Shown in pieces: positions 7,130 through 15,757 of a stretch of DNA of 22,171 nucleotides. The stretch is taken from contig CAZEXK010000024.1 of NCBI GenBank assembly GCA_964516815.1, forward strand, positions 1-22,171, read 5' to 3'. Position 1 is the stretch's first letter; every line of letters begins with the position of its first letter. Below the pieces are notes generated by a model. The model had not been told where the DNA came from. It did not search any database and worked only from the letters and a program-made list of their open reading frames with translations. A program made the translations under genes and the position numbers. This stretch comes from CAIJNA01 sp964516815. GTDB taxonomy: Bacteria; Campylobacterota; Campylobacteria; Campylobacterales; Arcobacteraceae.

Positions 7130-7921
7130 CTATTTCAATGAATTCTTAAATTTTATCAGTTCATCAGCAATATTATCTTGTCTCATAAAATGTTCACCTA
7201 TTAAAAAAGCATCAACGCCAATTGAGTTTAATCTTTTTATTGTAGATGTGTCTTGTATACCACTTTCAGCTATTATTATTTTTCCATTTGGAATAAGAGG
7301 TATTAATTTATCACATAAATTCATATCTATTTCAAAAGTTTCTAAATTTCTATGATTTATTCCAATAATTGATGCGCCACATTTCATAGCTTTTTTTAAA
7401 TCCTCTAAGTCATGAACTTCCATTAAAACTTCTAATCCTAATTTTAGAGCTTTATTATACAACTCTTTTAATGTATTAAGATCTAAAGCTTTAGCAATTA
7501 AAAGTACAAAATCAGCACCATATACTAAGGCCTCTAGTAATTGATATTCATCAATTATAAAATCTTTTCTAAGAAGTGGAGTGTCTACATATCTTCTAAT
7601 ACCAGTTAAATATTCTAAGTCACCTTGAAAGAAATGAGGTTCAGTTAATACAGAAATGGCATTAGCTCCATTTTGACTATATGTTTGAGCTATTTTTAAA
7701 GGATCAAAATCTTCTCTAATAACACCTTTACTAGGACTTGCTTTTTTTACTTCTGCTATTATTCTAATAGGTTCTTCTTTTGTTGATGTAAGATATTGTT
7801 TAACATCTCTTGGTTGATATGGGTTGTAAGCTAAACTTCTACCTAACCACTCTAAATCATATTGTTGTTTTTTTATTTCTAAATCTTTTTTAGTTTTTTT
7901 GATAATATCATCTAATATCAC
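7130..7921 (-). CDS. trpC: Indole-3-glycerol phosphate synthase
   Basis: TrpC closes the indole ring of indole-3-glycerol phosphate from the anthranilate ribulotide in tryptophan synthesis. Protein of 263 residues, a single TIM barrel not fused to TrpF. The catalytic set is present: Glu57 and Lys59 in IIAEVKKASPSKG (54-66), Lys119 in LLRKDF, Glu168 in EVLMEVH, Asn189 in GINHRNL, and Glu219-Ser220 in AESGI. The start is GTG at 7921; its first base pairs form a GTGA overlap with the stop of the lipoprotein gene, and AAGGA lies upstream. No other trp gene is in the window, so trpC is separated from the rest of the pathway. Confidence 0.97.
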   Translation of the reverse strand: MILDDIIKKTKKDLEIKKQQYDLEWLGRSLAYNPYQPRDVKQYLTSTKEEPIRIIAEVKKASPSKGVIREDFDPLKIAQTYSQNGANAISVLTEPHFFQGDLEYLTGIRRYVDTPLLRKDFIIDEYQLLEALVYGADFVLLIAKALDLNTLKELYNKALKLGLEVLMEVHDLEDLKKAMKCGASIIGINHRNLETFEIDMNLCDKLIPLIPNGKIIIAESGIQDTSTIKRLNSIGVDAFLIGEHFMRQDNIADELIKFKNSLK

Positions 7922-9240
7922 TTACTTTCCTTGCATTTTTTTATTTTATTCCAATGACTACTTATTTCATCATTTTTTAAAGTTTCTGGAGTAACTATCT
8001 TTTTCATAATTACATATGCATCATCACATTGATTATTTTTATACAAACCGTAGGCTAAAGAATCTTGGTAAGCATAATTATTTGGAAATTTTTTTAGTGC
8101 TTTTTTTATCAGCTCAATGCCTTTATTAATATTAATATCATGATCTATTAATAAATATCCATAATAGTTTTCATACCTATCGTTTGATGTATTTTTTAGA
8201 CTTTGTTCAAATTTACTTAAAACTTCTGGCAAATTTTTACTACTTTGTTCATATTGTAACATTGCTATTTCACCTAAAATAGTTTCATTATTTGTATTTT
8301 TATAAATTTCTTTAGCTATTTGCAATGCTTTTTTATTTTCTTCTATGGCAATATAAAGTGATATTATTCTTTTATCATTTACATTTATTGTTTTTAGGTA
8401 TTCTATAGCTTTTGGAATATCATAACTTACATACAACGTTAGTATCAAATTATTTATTTTATTTATAGTATCTTTTTTACTTTGTTTATCTAGGTTTTTT
8501 ATTATATTTAAAGATATATCAATCATTTTATTAACTTCATTTTTTCTTTGTAAATAGTCTAATAGTTTACTAGATATATTAAAATTGAATTCATTGTTTT
8601 TATAATAGTTATTCAAAATATCATATGCTTCATCACTTTTATTTAATTTCTTATCCATTATATTTGTAATGATTAATAAAACTTTAGGATCTTTATTTAA
8701 CTTATATGACTTATTGTAATATTTCACAGAATATTTAAAGGATTCCATATTACTATAAACATTTGCCAATAAATTATAATTGTTAGAGTTCTTATATTTT
8801 TGAACTAATTCTTTTGCTACGCGTAATGCATTGTCAAAATCACCAAGTTTTAAAGATACCAATACATATTCTTGCATTATGCTTTCAGAATAAATATGAC
8901 TTTTATCTAGTTTATCAGTAAGTACATTTTGAAGTTTTTTATAATTTTGACTTATACCGTTTAAAGCAATTATTTTTCTAAGGTAAATATGATTATCAGT
9001 AATTTCATATAATTTTTCATATACAAGTGCTGCTTGTGTGTATTCTTTATTAAACTCATAATCTAAAGCTATACTAATAAATAAATTTTCTTTTAGTTTG
9101 TTATATGATTTTTTTTCATTTTCAAGTATGATTTTTTTGTGGTCTTTAATTGCATCTTCATTATTATTTAATGGTTTAGCACAAGAATAAAGTGTAAACA
9201 CATACATAAATATGATTACTAATCTAATATTGCTGGACAT
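7918..9240 (-). CDS. TPR-repeat lipoprotein
   Basis: Protein of 440 residues. The N-terminus is a lipoprotein signal peptide: short charged start, hydrophobic stretch, then TLYSC with the acylated Cys at residue 20, followed by AKPLNNN (no Asp at +2, so outer membrane sorting is more likely in systems that follow that rule). The rest is nearly all helix and reads as degenerate tetratricopeptide repeats, for example KEYTQAALVYEKLYEI, LKLGDFDNALRVAKEL, SFKYSVKYYNKSYKL and a late NYAYQDSLAYGLYKNNQCDDAYVIMKKI. Such proteins are scaffolds. The gene overlaps the Cys-cluster gene by 22 bases and trpC by 4. This trpC neighbour is, from memory, conserved as a putative lipoprotein in Campylobacter. Confidence 0.9.
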   Translation of the reverse strand: MSSNIRLVIIFMYVFTLYSCAKPLNNNEDAIKDHKKIILENEKKSYNKLKENLFISIALDYEFNKEYTQAALVYEKLYEITDNHIYLRKIIALNGISQNYKKLQNVLTDKLDKSHIYSESIMQEYVLVSLKLGDFDNALRVAKELVQKYKNSNNYNLLANVYSNMESFKYSVKYYNKSYKLNKDPKVLLIITNIMDKKLNKSDEAYDILNNYYKNNEFNFNISSKLLDYLQRKNEVNKMIDISLNIIKNLDKQSKKDTINKINNLILTLYVSYDIPKAIEYLKTINVNDKRIISLYIAIEENKKALQIAKEIYKNTNNETILGEIAMLQYEQSSKNLPEVLSKFEQSLKNTSNDRYENYYGYLLIDHDININKGIELIKKALKKFPNNYAYQDSLAYGLYKNNQCDDAYVIMKKIVTPETLKNDEISSHWNKIKKCKESK

Positions 9241-9590
9241 TCTTCTTTTACCTCTTTTACATTACTTTTAAAATATTCCCAAAATGGAAATGTTCTGCAT
9301 TGAACTGGTCTAGCATCATATATACTACACTGTTTTTTGTCTAAATTGAAAAAAATACAAGCAAAGTTGTTATTACCTAGTGCTTTTTCTTTTATAGAAA
9401 ATTTATATCCCTCTTTATATAAATATCGATTAAAACACTCTTCTTTCGTAATTTTTAAATAATTACTCAGTACAGATATTTCTTCTTTATTTATCCAAAT
9501 ATAACCACTCTTGCCTATACAACAATTACCTTCACAAGTGGCACATTTACTTTCATCAAATTTATAAGAAAAATCTTTATGCTCAATCAT
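9219..9590 (-). CDS. YkgJ-family Cys-cluster protein
   Basis: Cytosolic protein of 123 residues with nine cysteines: CATCEGNCC (16-24), C52, C78, CSIYDARPVQCRTFPFW (88-104) and C118 in EECPA. The last cluster with ARPVQCR is diagnostic for the YkgJ (CxxCxxxCC) family, thought to bind a metal, zinc or iron-sulfur. No reaction is established for this family. It sits between a tRNA methyltransferase and the TPR lipoprotein and overlaps both (ATGA with the methyltransferase, 22 bases with the lipoprotein), which means tight translational coupling. Confidence 0.9.
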   Translation of the reverse strand: MIEHKDFSYKFDESKCATCEGNCCIGKSGYIWINKEEISVLSNYLKITKEECFNRYLYKEGYKFSIKEKALGNNNFACIFFNLDKKQCSIYDARPVQCRTFPFWEYFKSNVKEVKEECPAILD

Positions 9591-10297
9591 ATCTCTACTT
9601 TTATACTGTGTGTACTACATTTATCATAAATTTTTTGCATATCATTAGAAAAAACTTTGTCCTTAAACATAATAAATGGACTTTTAATGCTTAGTAAATT
9701 TTTTGAATTTTTCTTAGCATATATCATCACTAAACTAGCATCCTTGTTTGCATCGGGATGTAAAAATTGAAGTGACTCAAGGTTTAAGTTATGTTCTTTA
9801 ATTAATAATATAATATCATTTAAAAGCTTAACATCATAGCAAAAAAATAACTTTCCTTTTTCATTTAATAATTGTGAAGCTTTTGCAATAAACACATTTA
9901 ATGGTAAATTGTCGTTATATCTTGCTATTTTTATATTTTCGTTTTTGCTCTGCACTACACTAGAAGGATAAAATGGTGGATTTGACACTATGATATCAAA
10001 TTTTTTATCAAAATTTAAATCAATAAAACTATTGTGATATAAGTTCATTGGTATATTATTAATCTGTGCATTTTTTCTTGATAAGAATGCAAATACTTCT
10101 TGTATTTCGCAAGCATTCAAAGATAATTTAGAAAATTCTTTTCTTACAAATAATCCAAGTATTCCTGACCCTGAACCAATATCTAAAAGTTCACCTTGAA
10201 TATTTTTATATTTATTCAGACATCTACAAATAAAATCAAACAAACAAAATGTATCACTGTTGTAACAGTAGCCATTCATTTTTTGATAAATTAGCAT
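9587..10297 (-). CDS. TrmN6-like methyltransferase (tRNA1(Val) adenine-37 N6 family)
   Basis: A Rossmann-fold SAM-dependent methyltransferase of 236 residues. The N-terminus YQKMNGYCYNSDTFCL (4-19) is like the YfiC/TrmN6 family, motif I is LLDIGSGSGILGL (37-49), Glu64 is the likely ribose-binding acid, and motif IV is VSNPPFY (104-110), the NPP-F/Y signature of N6-adenine or N5-glutamine methylation. The family member in E. coli methylates adenine 37 of tRNA1(Val). The target here is inferred. It begins 2 bases after the prmC stop and overlaps the Cys-cluster gene by 4 bases. Confidence 0.85.
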   Translation of the reverse strand: MLIYQKMNGYCYNSDTFCLFDFICRCLNKYKNIQGELLDIGSGSGILGLFVRKEFSKLSLNACEIQEVFAFLSRKNAQINNIPMNLYHNSFIDLNFDKKFDIIVSNPPFYPSSVVQSKNENIKIARYNDNLPLNVFIAKASQLLNEKGKLFFCYDVKLLNDIILLIKEHNLNLESLQFLHPDANKDASLVMIYAKKNSKNLLSIKSPFIMFKDKVFSNDMQKIYDKCSTHSIKVEI

Positions 10298-10299
10298 TT

Positions 10300-11145
10300 T
10301 TATTTGCTGCCTACATCATCATATTTAAAATTAAGAGTAAAACCTCTATTAAAATTTTCATAATCGTTATAAAATTCTAAATTATTAATATTATAATTTT
10401 TAAAATACTCACTCATTGATGATTTTTGATCATAACCCATCTCGCAAAATAAATATTTTATTTTATTTTCATGACTTTGTTCTAGTATTTTTTTTAATAA
10501 TTCATCTCCATTATTACCGCCAAACAATGCATTGTGTGGTTCATATTTTACATTTTTTGCTAACTTATAACTATTTTTAATATAAGGAGGATTTGATATA
10601 CACATATCAAAATTTATTACATCAATTTTTTCAAATATATCACTTTTAATAAATGTTATTTTATCTTGAACATTAAATTTTATTGCATTTTTTAGGGCTA
10701 TTTGTAGAGCAAATTCATTAATATCAACTGCAATAATTTCAATATCATCCAATAATAAAGCTAACATAACTGATATAACACCACTTCCCGTACCAACTTC
10801 AACAACTTTTGGATTTTTAATAGTTTTTAATAATACTTCTGCTTTTTCAACTAGTATTTCTGTTTGGGGTCTTGGAATCAATACTTGTTTATCTAATAAA
10901 AAAGTTTCTCCATAAAAGCTAGCTTTTAATGTGATATATTCTAAAGGATAGTTTTCTGCTCTTTTAAGAACTAATTTTTCCAATTCTTTTTTACACTCAC
11001 ATTTATCATTATAATTCATATATAACCAAATAGTATTTTGTTTTATTATATGTAAAAGAAGTATTTCTACTTCTTTTAGTGGTATATGTGTTATATTTTT
11101 TAAGTGTATACTTAAATCTCTTACAACTTCTTTATACGATTGCAT
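10300..11145 (-). CDS. prmC: Peptide chain release factor N5-glutamine methyltransferase
   Basis: PrmC methylates the glutamine of the GGQ motif in release factors RF1 and RF2, needed for efficient termination. Protein of 281 residues: an N-terminal helical domain (about 1-75), the linker motif VLIPRPQTE (88-96; most relatives have E or D where Q stands), motif I VVEVGTGSGVISV (114-126), Asp141 for ribose, and the catalytic NPPYI (185-189). Both NPPY and PRPxTE mark PrmC rather than the other NPP methyltransferases. It lies 1 base downstream of the cbpA-type gene and 2 bases upstream of the TrmN6-like gene; the two methyltransferases may share an origin but are clearly different in sequence. 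Confidence 0.95.
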   Translation of the reverse strand: MQSYKEVVRDLSIHLKNITHIPLKEVEILLLHIIKQNTIWLYMNYNDKCECKKELEKLVLKRAENYPLEYITLKASFYGETFLLDKQVLIPRPQTEILVEKAEVLLKTIKNPKVVEVGTGSGVISVMLALLLDDIEIIAVDINEFALQIALKNAIKFNVQDKITFIKSDIFEKIDVINFDMCISNPPYIKNSYKLAKNVKYEPHNALFGGNNGDELLKKILEQSHENKIKYLFCEMGYDQKSSMSEYFKNYNINNLEFYNDYENFNRGFTLNFKYDDVGSK

Positions 11146-11146
11146 A

Positions 11147-12010
11147 TTAGTTTTGAGGAAGTTTATCTCTTAACGTTTCAACAAAATCAGCATCCATATC
11201 TTCAATTATTGGTAATATTATATTTGCTCTTAAATATAAGTTTCCTGTCTCTTTTGTTTTTCTATTTAAAGCTCCTAATTCTTTCACTCTAAATTTTTGA
11301 TTTTGTTTTGTATTTGGTGGTACTTTTAAAGTAACTTCTTTATGTAAAGTTTGTATTGGAACTTTCCCACCAAAAAGTGCTGTATATAAGGGTAAATTAA
11401 AACTCATAGTCAAATCATCTTCTTCTCTTATATAAATATCATCTTCTTGTACATCTATTTGTAAAATTAGATCACCTCTTTCATGACCTTGTACATATCT
11501 TCCTTTTCCTTTTGCTCTTATCTTTTGTCCGGTTTTTATTCCTTGTGGAATTTTAATATCAAAAGTTTCATTATCAATAGATATATTTTTAAGTCCACCT
11601 AAAATTGAAGTTTTAAAATCAATAGTCAAACTAGCTTGTACATCTAAATCAGGAGCTTGATGATGTGCATGACCACCAAATCCACCTCCTCCAAATCCGC
11701 TTCTTGAACCACCACCAAACATTTGATTTAGAATATCATTTATATCTACACCAGAACCTTGACCTTGAGCAAAATCATGGAAGTTTTGACCACCAAACAT
11801 TGCGTCACCATGAGTATCATATTTTGATTTCTTTTTTTCATCACCCAATACTTCATAAGCTGCATTAATTTCTTTAAATTTATCCTCAGCACCTGCATCT
11901 TTATTAATATCTGGATGGTATTTTTTTGCTAAATTTCTATAGGCTTTTTTTATTTCAACACTACTAGAGTTTTCGCTTATTCCTAAAGTTTCATATAGAC
12001 TCTTTGACAT
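11147..12010 (-). CDS. cbpA: Class B DnaJ / CbpA-type co-chaperone
   Basis: Protein of 287 residues. The J domain covers about residues 4-66, with HPD at 32-34 to stimulate DnaK ATPase. A glycine-rich region with GGG and HAHHQ (about 73-118) follows, then the two C-terminal substrate-binding beta domains (about 123-280; FDIKIPQGIKTGQKIRAKGKG, DLTMSFNLPLYTALFGGKV). There is no CxxCxGxG zinc domain, so it is the CbpA/class B form and not the full DnaJ. In Helicobacter and Campylobacter cbpA is followed by hspR; here prmC follows after 1 base and no regulator is seen. It lies 34 bases behind secA with AAAAGGA in front of the start. Confidence 0.95.
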   Translation of the reverse strand: MSKSLYETLGISENSSSVEIKKAYRNLAKKYHPDINKDAGAEDKFKEINAAYEVLGDEKKKSKYDTHGDAMFGGQNFHDFAQGQGSGVDINDILNQMFGGGSRSGFGGGGFGGHAHHQAPDLDVQASLTIDFKTSILGGLKNISIDNETFDIKIPQGIKTGQKIRAKGKGRYVQGHERGDLILQIDVQEDDIYIREEDDLTMSFNLPLYTALFGGKVPIQTLHKEVTLKVPPNTKQNQKFRVKELGALNRKTKETGNLYLRANIILPIIEDMDADFVETLRDKLPQN

Positions 12011-12044
12011 TATTTAAATCCTTTTCTTATTATATTCATAATTC

Positions 12045-14651
12045 TTATTTAGCTAAAAGTCCTTTTTTAGGACCACTCTTACCACAACATTGTTTATATT
12101 TTTTATCAGATCCACAAGGGCAAGGATCATTTCTAGATATTTTATTTTCCTTAGTATTATTACTTAATGAATTTGTAGTGTTTTCATTTTTACTTTGCAT
12201 ATTTTGCTTTAATGCATTTATATCATCTTGTTGCTCTTGCTCATCATCTTGACTAACCAATTGAATAGTAAATAGCATTTTTATTATTTCAAATTTGATA
12301 TTTTCTCTTAAGTCCATAAATAAATGGTATGATTCTTTTTTGAACTCAACAAGAGGATCTTTTTGATTATAACCTCTAAGTCCAATACCTGTTTTTAAAG
12401 TATCCATAAGATATAAATGCTCTCTATAAGCATCATCTAATATTCTCAAATATAGCATTTTTGATATTTCAGCTTTTTGTTGATCTGGTACGTTAATCAT
12501 TTTTTGCACAAATAATTCTTTTATAAATAATAATAGTTTTTCTTCAACTTCATCTACAGATTGGGCAAATATATCTTCTTTTTTTATTTCAATTTTAAGA
12601 TCTTCTTTTAATATAGCTAAAGCTTTATCAAAATCAAAGTCTTCACTTGGCATACCATGAATAAACTCAGCATTGCTTAAAACATTTGCACTATATTCAA
12701 ACATATTGTAATCTATTTTTTTTGAAATATCGTATTGTTTATTTAATAATTCATTTCTAAAAGTATAAACTACTTTCCTTTGTTGATTAGATACATCATC
12801 ATATTCTAAAATATGTTTTCGACTTTCAAAATGCATAGCTTCGACTTTTTTTTGTGCATTTTCAACTGCTCGTGTAACCATACCAGATTCAATATGTTCA
12901 CCTTCTTTTATCCCTAATCTTTCCATAATTGAAGCAATTTTAGCACTACCAAAAATTCTTAATAAATTATCTTCTAGTGATAAATAAAATTGAGTAACTC
13001 CAACATCACCTTGTCTTCCAGAACGACCTCTTAATTGGTTATCAATTCTTCTACTTTCATGTCTTTCTGTACCAATAATAGCTAGTCCACCAATATCCAA
13101 ACACTCTTGTGGTATTTTAATATCAACACCTCTACCAGCCATATTTGTAGCAATAGTTATAGCCCCTTTTTGTCCAGCATCTTCTATAATTTTACCCTCT
13201 TTTTCATGCTGTTTTGCATTTAAAACGGTATGTACTATCTTTTTTTCTTTTAATAACTTGTGTAAATATTCACTTTTTTCAATTGATGCAGTTCCTACAA
13301 GTACAGGTTGTCCTGTTTTTGAATATTCTTGTAATTTTAAACAAACAGCATCAAATTTTTCTTTTTCACTTTTATAAATTAAGTCATTTCTATCATCTCT
13401 TTGTATTTTAATATTTGTAGGAATAGAAACAACATCCAAATTGTAAATTTCTGCAAACTCTGTTGCTTCTGTTTGTGCTGTTCCTGTCATACCAGCAATT
13501 CGTCCGTACATTCTAAAATAATTTTGGAATGTAATATCTGCTAGCGTTTGTGATTCATCTTGAATCTGAACACCTTCTTTAGCTTCAAGCGCTTGGTGTA
13601 ATCCATCTGAATATCTTCTTCCTTCACTAAGTCGTCCTGTAAATTCATCTACTATTATTACTTCATTATTTTGAACAACATAATCAACATCTTTTTCGAA
13701 AATAAAATTTGATTTTAAAGCTTGATCTAGATGATGAGATAAATCAGCATTTTCTAACGAATATAAATTATCAACATCAAATAATTTTTCTGCATGAATA
13801 ACACCATCATCAGTTAATAATACAGTTTTATTTTTTTCATCAATATAAAAGTCGCCTGTAGTAACTGCAGCTTCATCAGGCCTAGTAGGTTCAAATCTTT
13901 CACCTTTTTCAAGTTTTAATGCTATTTCATTTGATTTTACATAGTTATCACTTTTGTGATTTGTCGCTCCTGAAATAATCAAAGGAGTTCTAGCTTCATC
14001 TATTAAAATAGAATCAACTTCATCAACTATTACAAAATTATGCTCTCTTTGCACTTTTTCTTCAAGTTCATAAACCATATTGTCTCTTAAGTAATCAAAA
14101 CCATATTCATTATTTGTTCCATAAGTTATATCTGCATTATACTGTGCTTTTCTATGTTCTAAATCTGGAGAATTTGCTGTCAATATACCAACACTCAATC
14201 CTAAAAAATTATATAAAGGTTCTAAATCTTTCGCATCTCTTGATGCCAAATAATCATTTACAGTTACAACATGAACACCTTTTCCACTCAAAGCATTTAA
14301 TACAACAGGCAATGTAGCTACAAGAGTTTTACCCTCACCTGTTTTCATCTCTGAAATTCTTCCATCATTTAACACTAGTCCACCTATAAGCTGAACATCA
14401 TAATGTCGCATATTTAAAGTTCTAACACTAGCTTCTCTTGTGATTGCAAATACATCATTGCTTGCATCATTTAAGCTTAATATATTAGCTTGAATATCTT
14501 CTTTTATTTTATTTATAGCTTTTTTTAGACCATCATCATCCATTTCTTTGTATTTTGATTCTAATAAATTTATTGCTTGTATTTTACTTCTGTATTTTTT
14601 AATCTCTTTGTCATTTTTTGTACCAAATATTTTTCTAAAAATTCCTAACAT
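12045..14651 (-). CDS. secA: Protein translocase ATPase SecA
   Basis: SecA is the motor that drives unfolded preproteins through SecYEG at the inner membrane. The preferred start is the ATG at 14651, giving 868 residues, because GGAGAG lies 7 bases upstream; a GTG at 14666 overlaps that site and is unlikely. Walker A is MKTGEGKTL (102-110), Walker B is in VDEVDSILIDEARTPLI, and the helicase motif region TNMAGRGVDIKIP and RRIDNQLRGRSGRQGD follows. The zinc-binding SEC-C tail NDPCPCGSDKKYKQCCGK has C844, C846, C855 and C856, which binds SecB or ribosomes. It is the first gene of the long minus-strand operon and divergent from lolA. Confidence 0.98.
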   Translation of the reverse strand: MLGIFRKIFGTKNDKEIKKYRSKIQAINLLESKYKEMDDDGLKKAINKIKEDIQANILSLNDASNDVFAITREASVRTLNMRHYDVQLIGGLVLNDGRISEMKTGEGKTLVATLPVVLNALSGKGVHVVTVNDYLASRDAKDLEPLYNFLGLSVGILTANSPDLEHRKAQYNADITYGTNNEYGFDYLRDNMVYELEEKVQREHNFVIVDEVDSILIDEARTPLIISGATNHKSDNYVKSNEIALKLEKGERFEPTRPDEAAVTTGDFYIDEKNKTVLLTDDGVIHAEKLFDVDNLYSLENADLSHHLDQALKSNFIFEKDVDYVVQNNEVIIVDEFTGRLSEGRRYSDGLHQALEAKEGVQIQDESQTLADITFQNYFRMYGRIAGMTGTAQTEATEFAEIYNLDVVSIPTNIKIQRDDRNDLIYKSEKEKFDAVCLKLQEYSKTGQPVLVGTASIEKSEYLHKLLKEKKIVHTVLNAKQHEKEGKIIEDAGQKGAITIATNMAGRGVDIKIPQECLDIGGLAIIGTERHESRRIDNQLRGRSGRQGDVGVTQFYLSLEDNLLRIFGSAKIASIMERLGIKEGEHIESGMVTRAVENAQKKVEAMHFESRKHILEYDDVSNQQRKVVYTFRNELLNKQYDISKKIDYNMFEYSANVLSNAEFIHGMPSEDFDFDKALAILKEDLKIEIKKEDIFAQSVDEVEEKLLLFIKELFVQKMINVPDQQKAEISKMLYLRILDDAYREHLYLMDTLKTGIGLRGYNQKDPLVEFKKESYHLFMDLRENIKFEIIKMLFTIQLVSQDDEQEQQDDINALKQNMQSKNENTTNSLSNNTKENKISRNDPCPCGSDKKYKQCCGKSGPKKGLLAK

Positions 14652-14679
14652 GTATTTACTCTCCACAAAGTTAATATTT

Positions 14680-14687
14680 ACTATACT
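14680..14687. promoter_or_regulatory. Overlapping divergent -10 boxes for secA and lolA
   Basis: ACTATACT contains TATACT on the plus strand (14682-14687) and TATAGT on the minus strand (14685-14680). The predicted leaders are about 34 bases to lolA and about 22 to secA. A TTGACA on the minus strand (14692-14687) is too close to be its -35. Only one polymerase could occupy the site at a time. Confidence 0.4.
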
Positions 14688-14727
14688 GTCAACATAATAA
14701 ACGGATGATTATACCTAAAGGAATGTT

Positions 14728-15243
14728 ATGAAAGTATTAATTATACTAATAAGTTGTTACTCTTTTAGTTTTGCTAATATATTTGATATTAAGAGCTATC
14801 AAGCTAATTTTCAACAAATAGTTACAAACAATTCTCAAAAAGAAATTTTATACAATGGAAAAATATTTTTAAATAATACGGGTGATATTTTATGGAAATA
14901 CACAGATCCTCTGATAAAAAATGTTTTTATTTCAAAAAAAGAAGTTATTATAGATGAACCAGAATTAGAACAAGTTATAATAACTAAAATGGATAAGTCA
15001 TTAAACTTGATAAAAATTTTAAAAGAGTCTACAAAAATAAATGCAAATACTTATGAAAATACAATAAATAAAACAAAATACATAATAAAAACAAAAAATA
15101 ATAAGTTAAAAACAATCATGTATACAGATAGTATTGACAATAAAGTAAAAATCAATTTTACAAATGCAAAACTAAATAAACAAATAAAAAGTTCAATGTT
15201 TAAATTTACTGCTCCTTTACATTACGATATTATAAGAAAATAA
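14728..15243 (+). CDS. lolA: Outer-membrane lipoprotein carrier protein LolA
   Basis: LolA is the periplasmic carrier that takes lipoproteins from LolCDE to the outer membrane. The 171-residue protein has a short signal peptide (1-16, cleaved before NIF), then the family's opening DIKSYQANFQQIVTN, YNGKIFLNNTGDILWKYTDP (the conserved G-x-W-x-x-x-x-P region), VFISKKEVIIDEPELEQVII, and a late ITF-like strand. Family length is normal. AAGGA at 14718-14722 sets the start. It is divergent from secA; rnpB begins about 15 bases after its stop and has its own -10 box. Confidence 0.92.
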   Translation: MKVLIILISCYSFSFANIFDIKSYQANFQQIVTNNSQKEILYNGKIFLNNTGDILWKYTDPLIKNVFISKKEVIIDEPELEQVIITKMDKSLNLIKILKESTKINANTYENTINKTKYIIKTKNNKLKTIMYTDSIDNKVKINFTNAKLNKQIKSSMFKFTAPLHYDIIRK

Positions 15244-15246
15244 TAG

Positions 15247-15252
15247 TATAAT
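15247..15252 (+). promoter_or_regulatory. -10 box of rnpB
   Basis: TATAAT directly after the lolA stop codon. With usual spacing it starts transcription near 15258, exactly where the P1 helix of RNase P RNA begins, which supports both calls. Confidence 0.7.
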
Positions 15253-15257
15253 TGCAC

Positions 15258-15580
15258 AGGTACAGCAGATAATAGCTTGTATCAATTACAAGAGGAAAGT
15301 CCGGGCTTCAGTGAAGTATGTTTCCATTTAAATGATGGCTTGAGTAATCAAAGGGAAAGTGCAACAGAGAATAGACTACCTACATTTGTAGGAAAAGGTG
15401 AAATATAAGGGTAAGAACCTTAGAGAGTTTTGAGTAATCATTACAGATATGTAAACCCAAACAGAAGCAAGAGAACATGGTATAAACTTCACAATTTTCG
15501 TTCTCGCAAGATTTTTAAAGTAATTTAAAAACTAGATAAATTATTATCCACGACAAAACGCGGCTTACGCTGTGCCTATA
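15258..15580 (+). ncRNA. rnpB: RNase P RNA (class A)
   Basis: The catalytic RNA of RNase P matures the 5' ends of tRNAs. The 5' universal core reads GAGGAAAGTCCGGGCTTC (15292-15309) and the 3' core reads CACGACAAAACGCGGCTTAC (15549-15568), the two strands of helix P4 and its neighbours. Between them are GCAACAGAGAATAGACTACC (15360-15379) and GTAAACCC (15451-15458), which align with conserved parts of the E. coli RNA. Helix P1 is formed by AGGTACAGC (15258-15266) with GCTGTGCCT (15569-15577), nine pairs including one G-U. Ends are estimated to within a few bases. It is about 320 nt long, somewhat shorter than the E. coli RNA. No clear terminator is visible after it. Confidence 0.97.
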
Positions 15581-15720
15581 GTATGCATATATTAACAATT
15601 ATCTAAGTTGTGATTTTTAAAATATAAACAAGATATTTACTATAACAATACTACTATTTACTAATAAAAACTTTAAACATTCTATAAGCAAAAAATATTC
15701 ACAATTATTACATATTAGTA

Positions 15721-15729
15721 TGATATAAT
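15721..15729 (+). promoter_or_regulatory. Extended -10 promoter of the thiol oxidoreductase gene
   Basis: TGATATAAT is an extended -10 element (TG, one base, perfect TATAAT). The start of transcription would be near 15736, with AAGGA at 15747-15751 and the ATG at 15758. The 140 bases between rnpB and this site show no gene. Confidence 0.65.
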
Positions 15730-15757
15730 TACCATTAAAAAATTTTAAGGAATTATA

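Noticed and set aside
10564..10881. E-to-Q change in the PRPxTE motif of PrmC as a sign of inactivity
   Set aside because: That position is already variable in the family (D or E in others), and NPPY and the SAM motifs are intact.
9587..11145. Recent tandem duplication of the two NPP methyltransferases
   Set aside because: They share only the Rossmann motifs; their N-terminal parts and targets differ (TrmN6-like versus PrmC), so this is at most an old relationship.
11665..11868. His-rich frame on the plus strand opposite the cbpA-type gene
   Set aside because: It is the antisense of the glycine-rich linker of the J protein, which explains its odd composition.
14652..14666. GTG start for secA five codons upstream
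   Set aside because: It overlaps the GGAGAG ribosome binding site of the ATG at 14651 and has no site of its own.
15581..15720. Small gene or sRNA between rnpB and the thiol oxidoreductase
   Set aside because: No open frame with a ribosome binding site and no hairpin with a T tract; plain AT-rich spacer.
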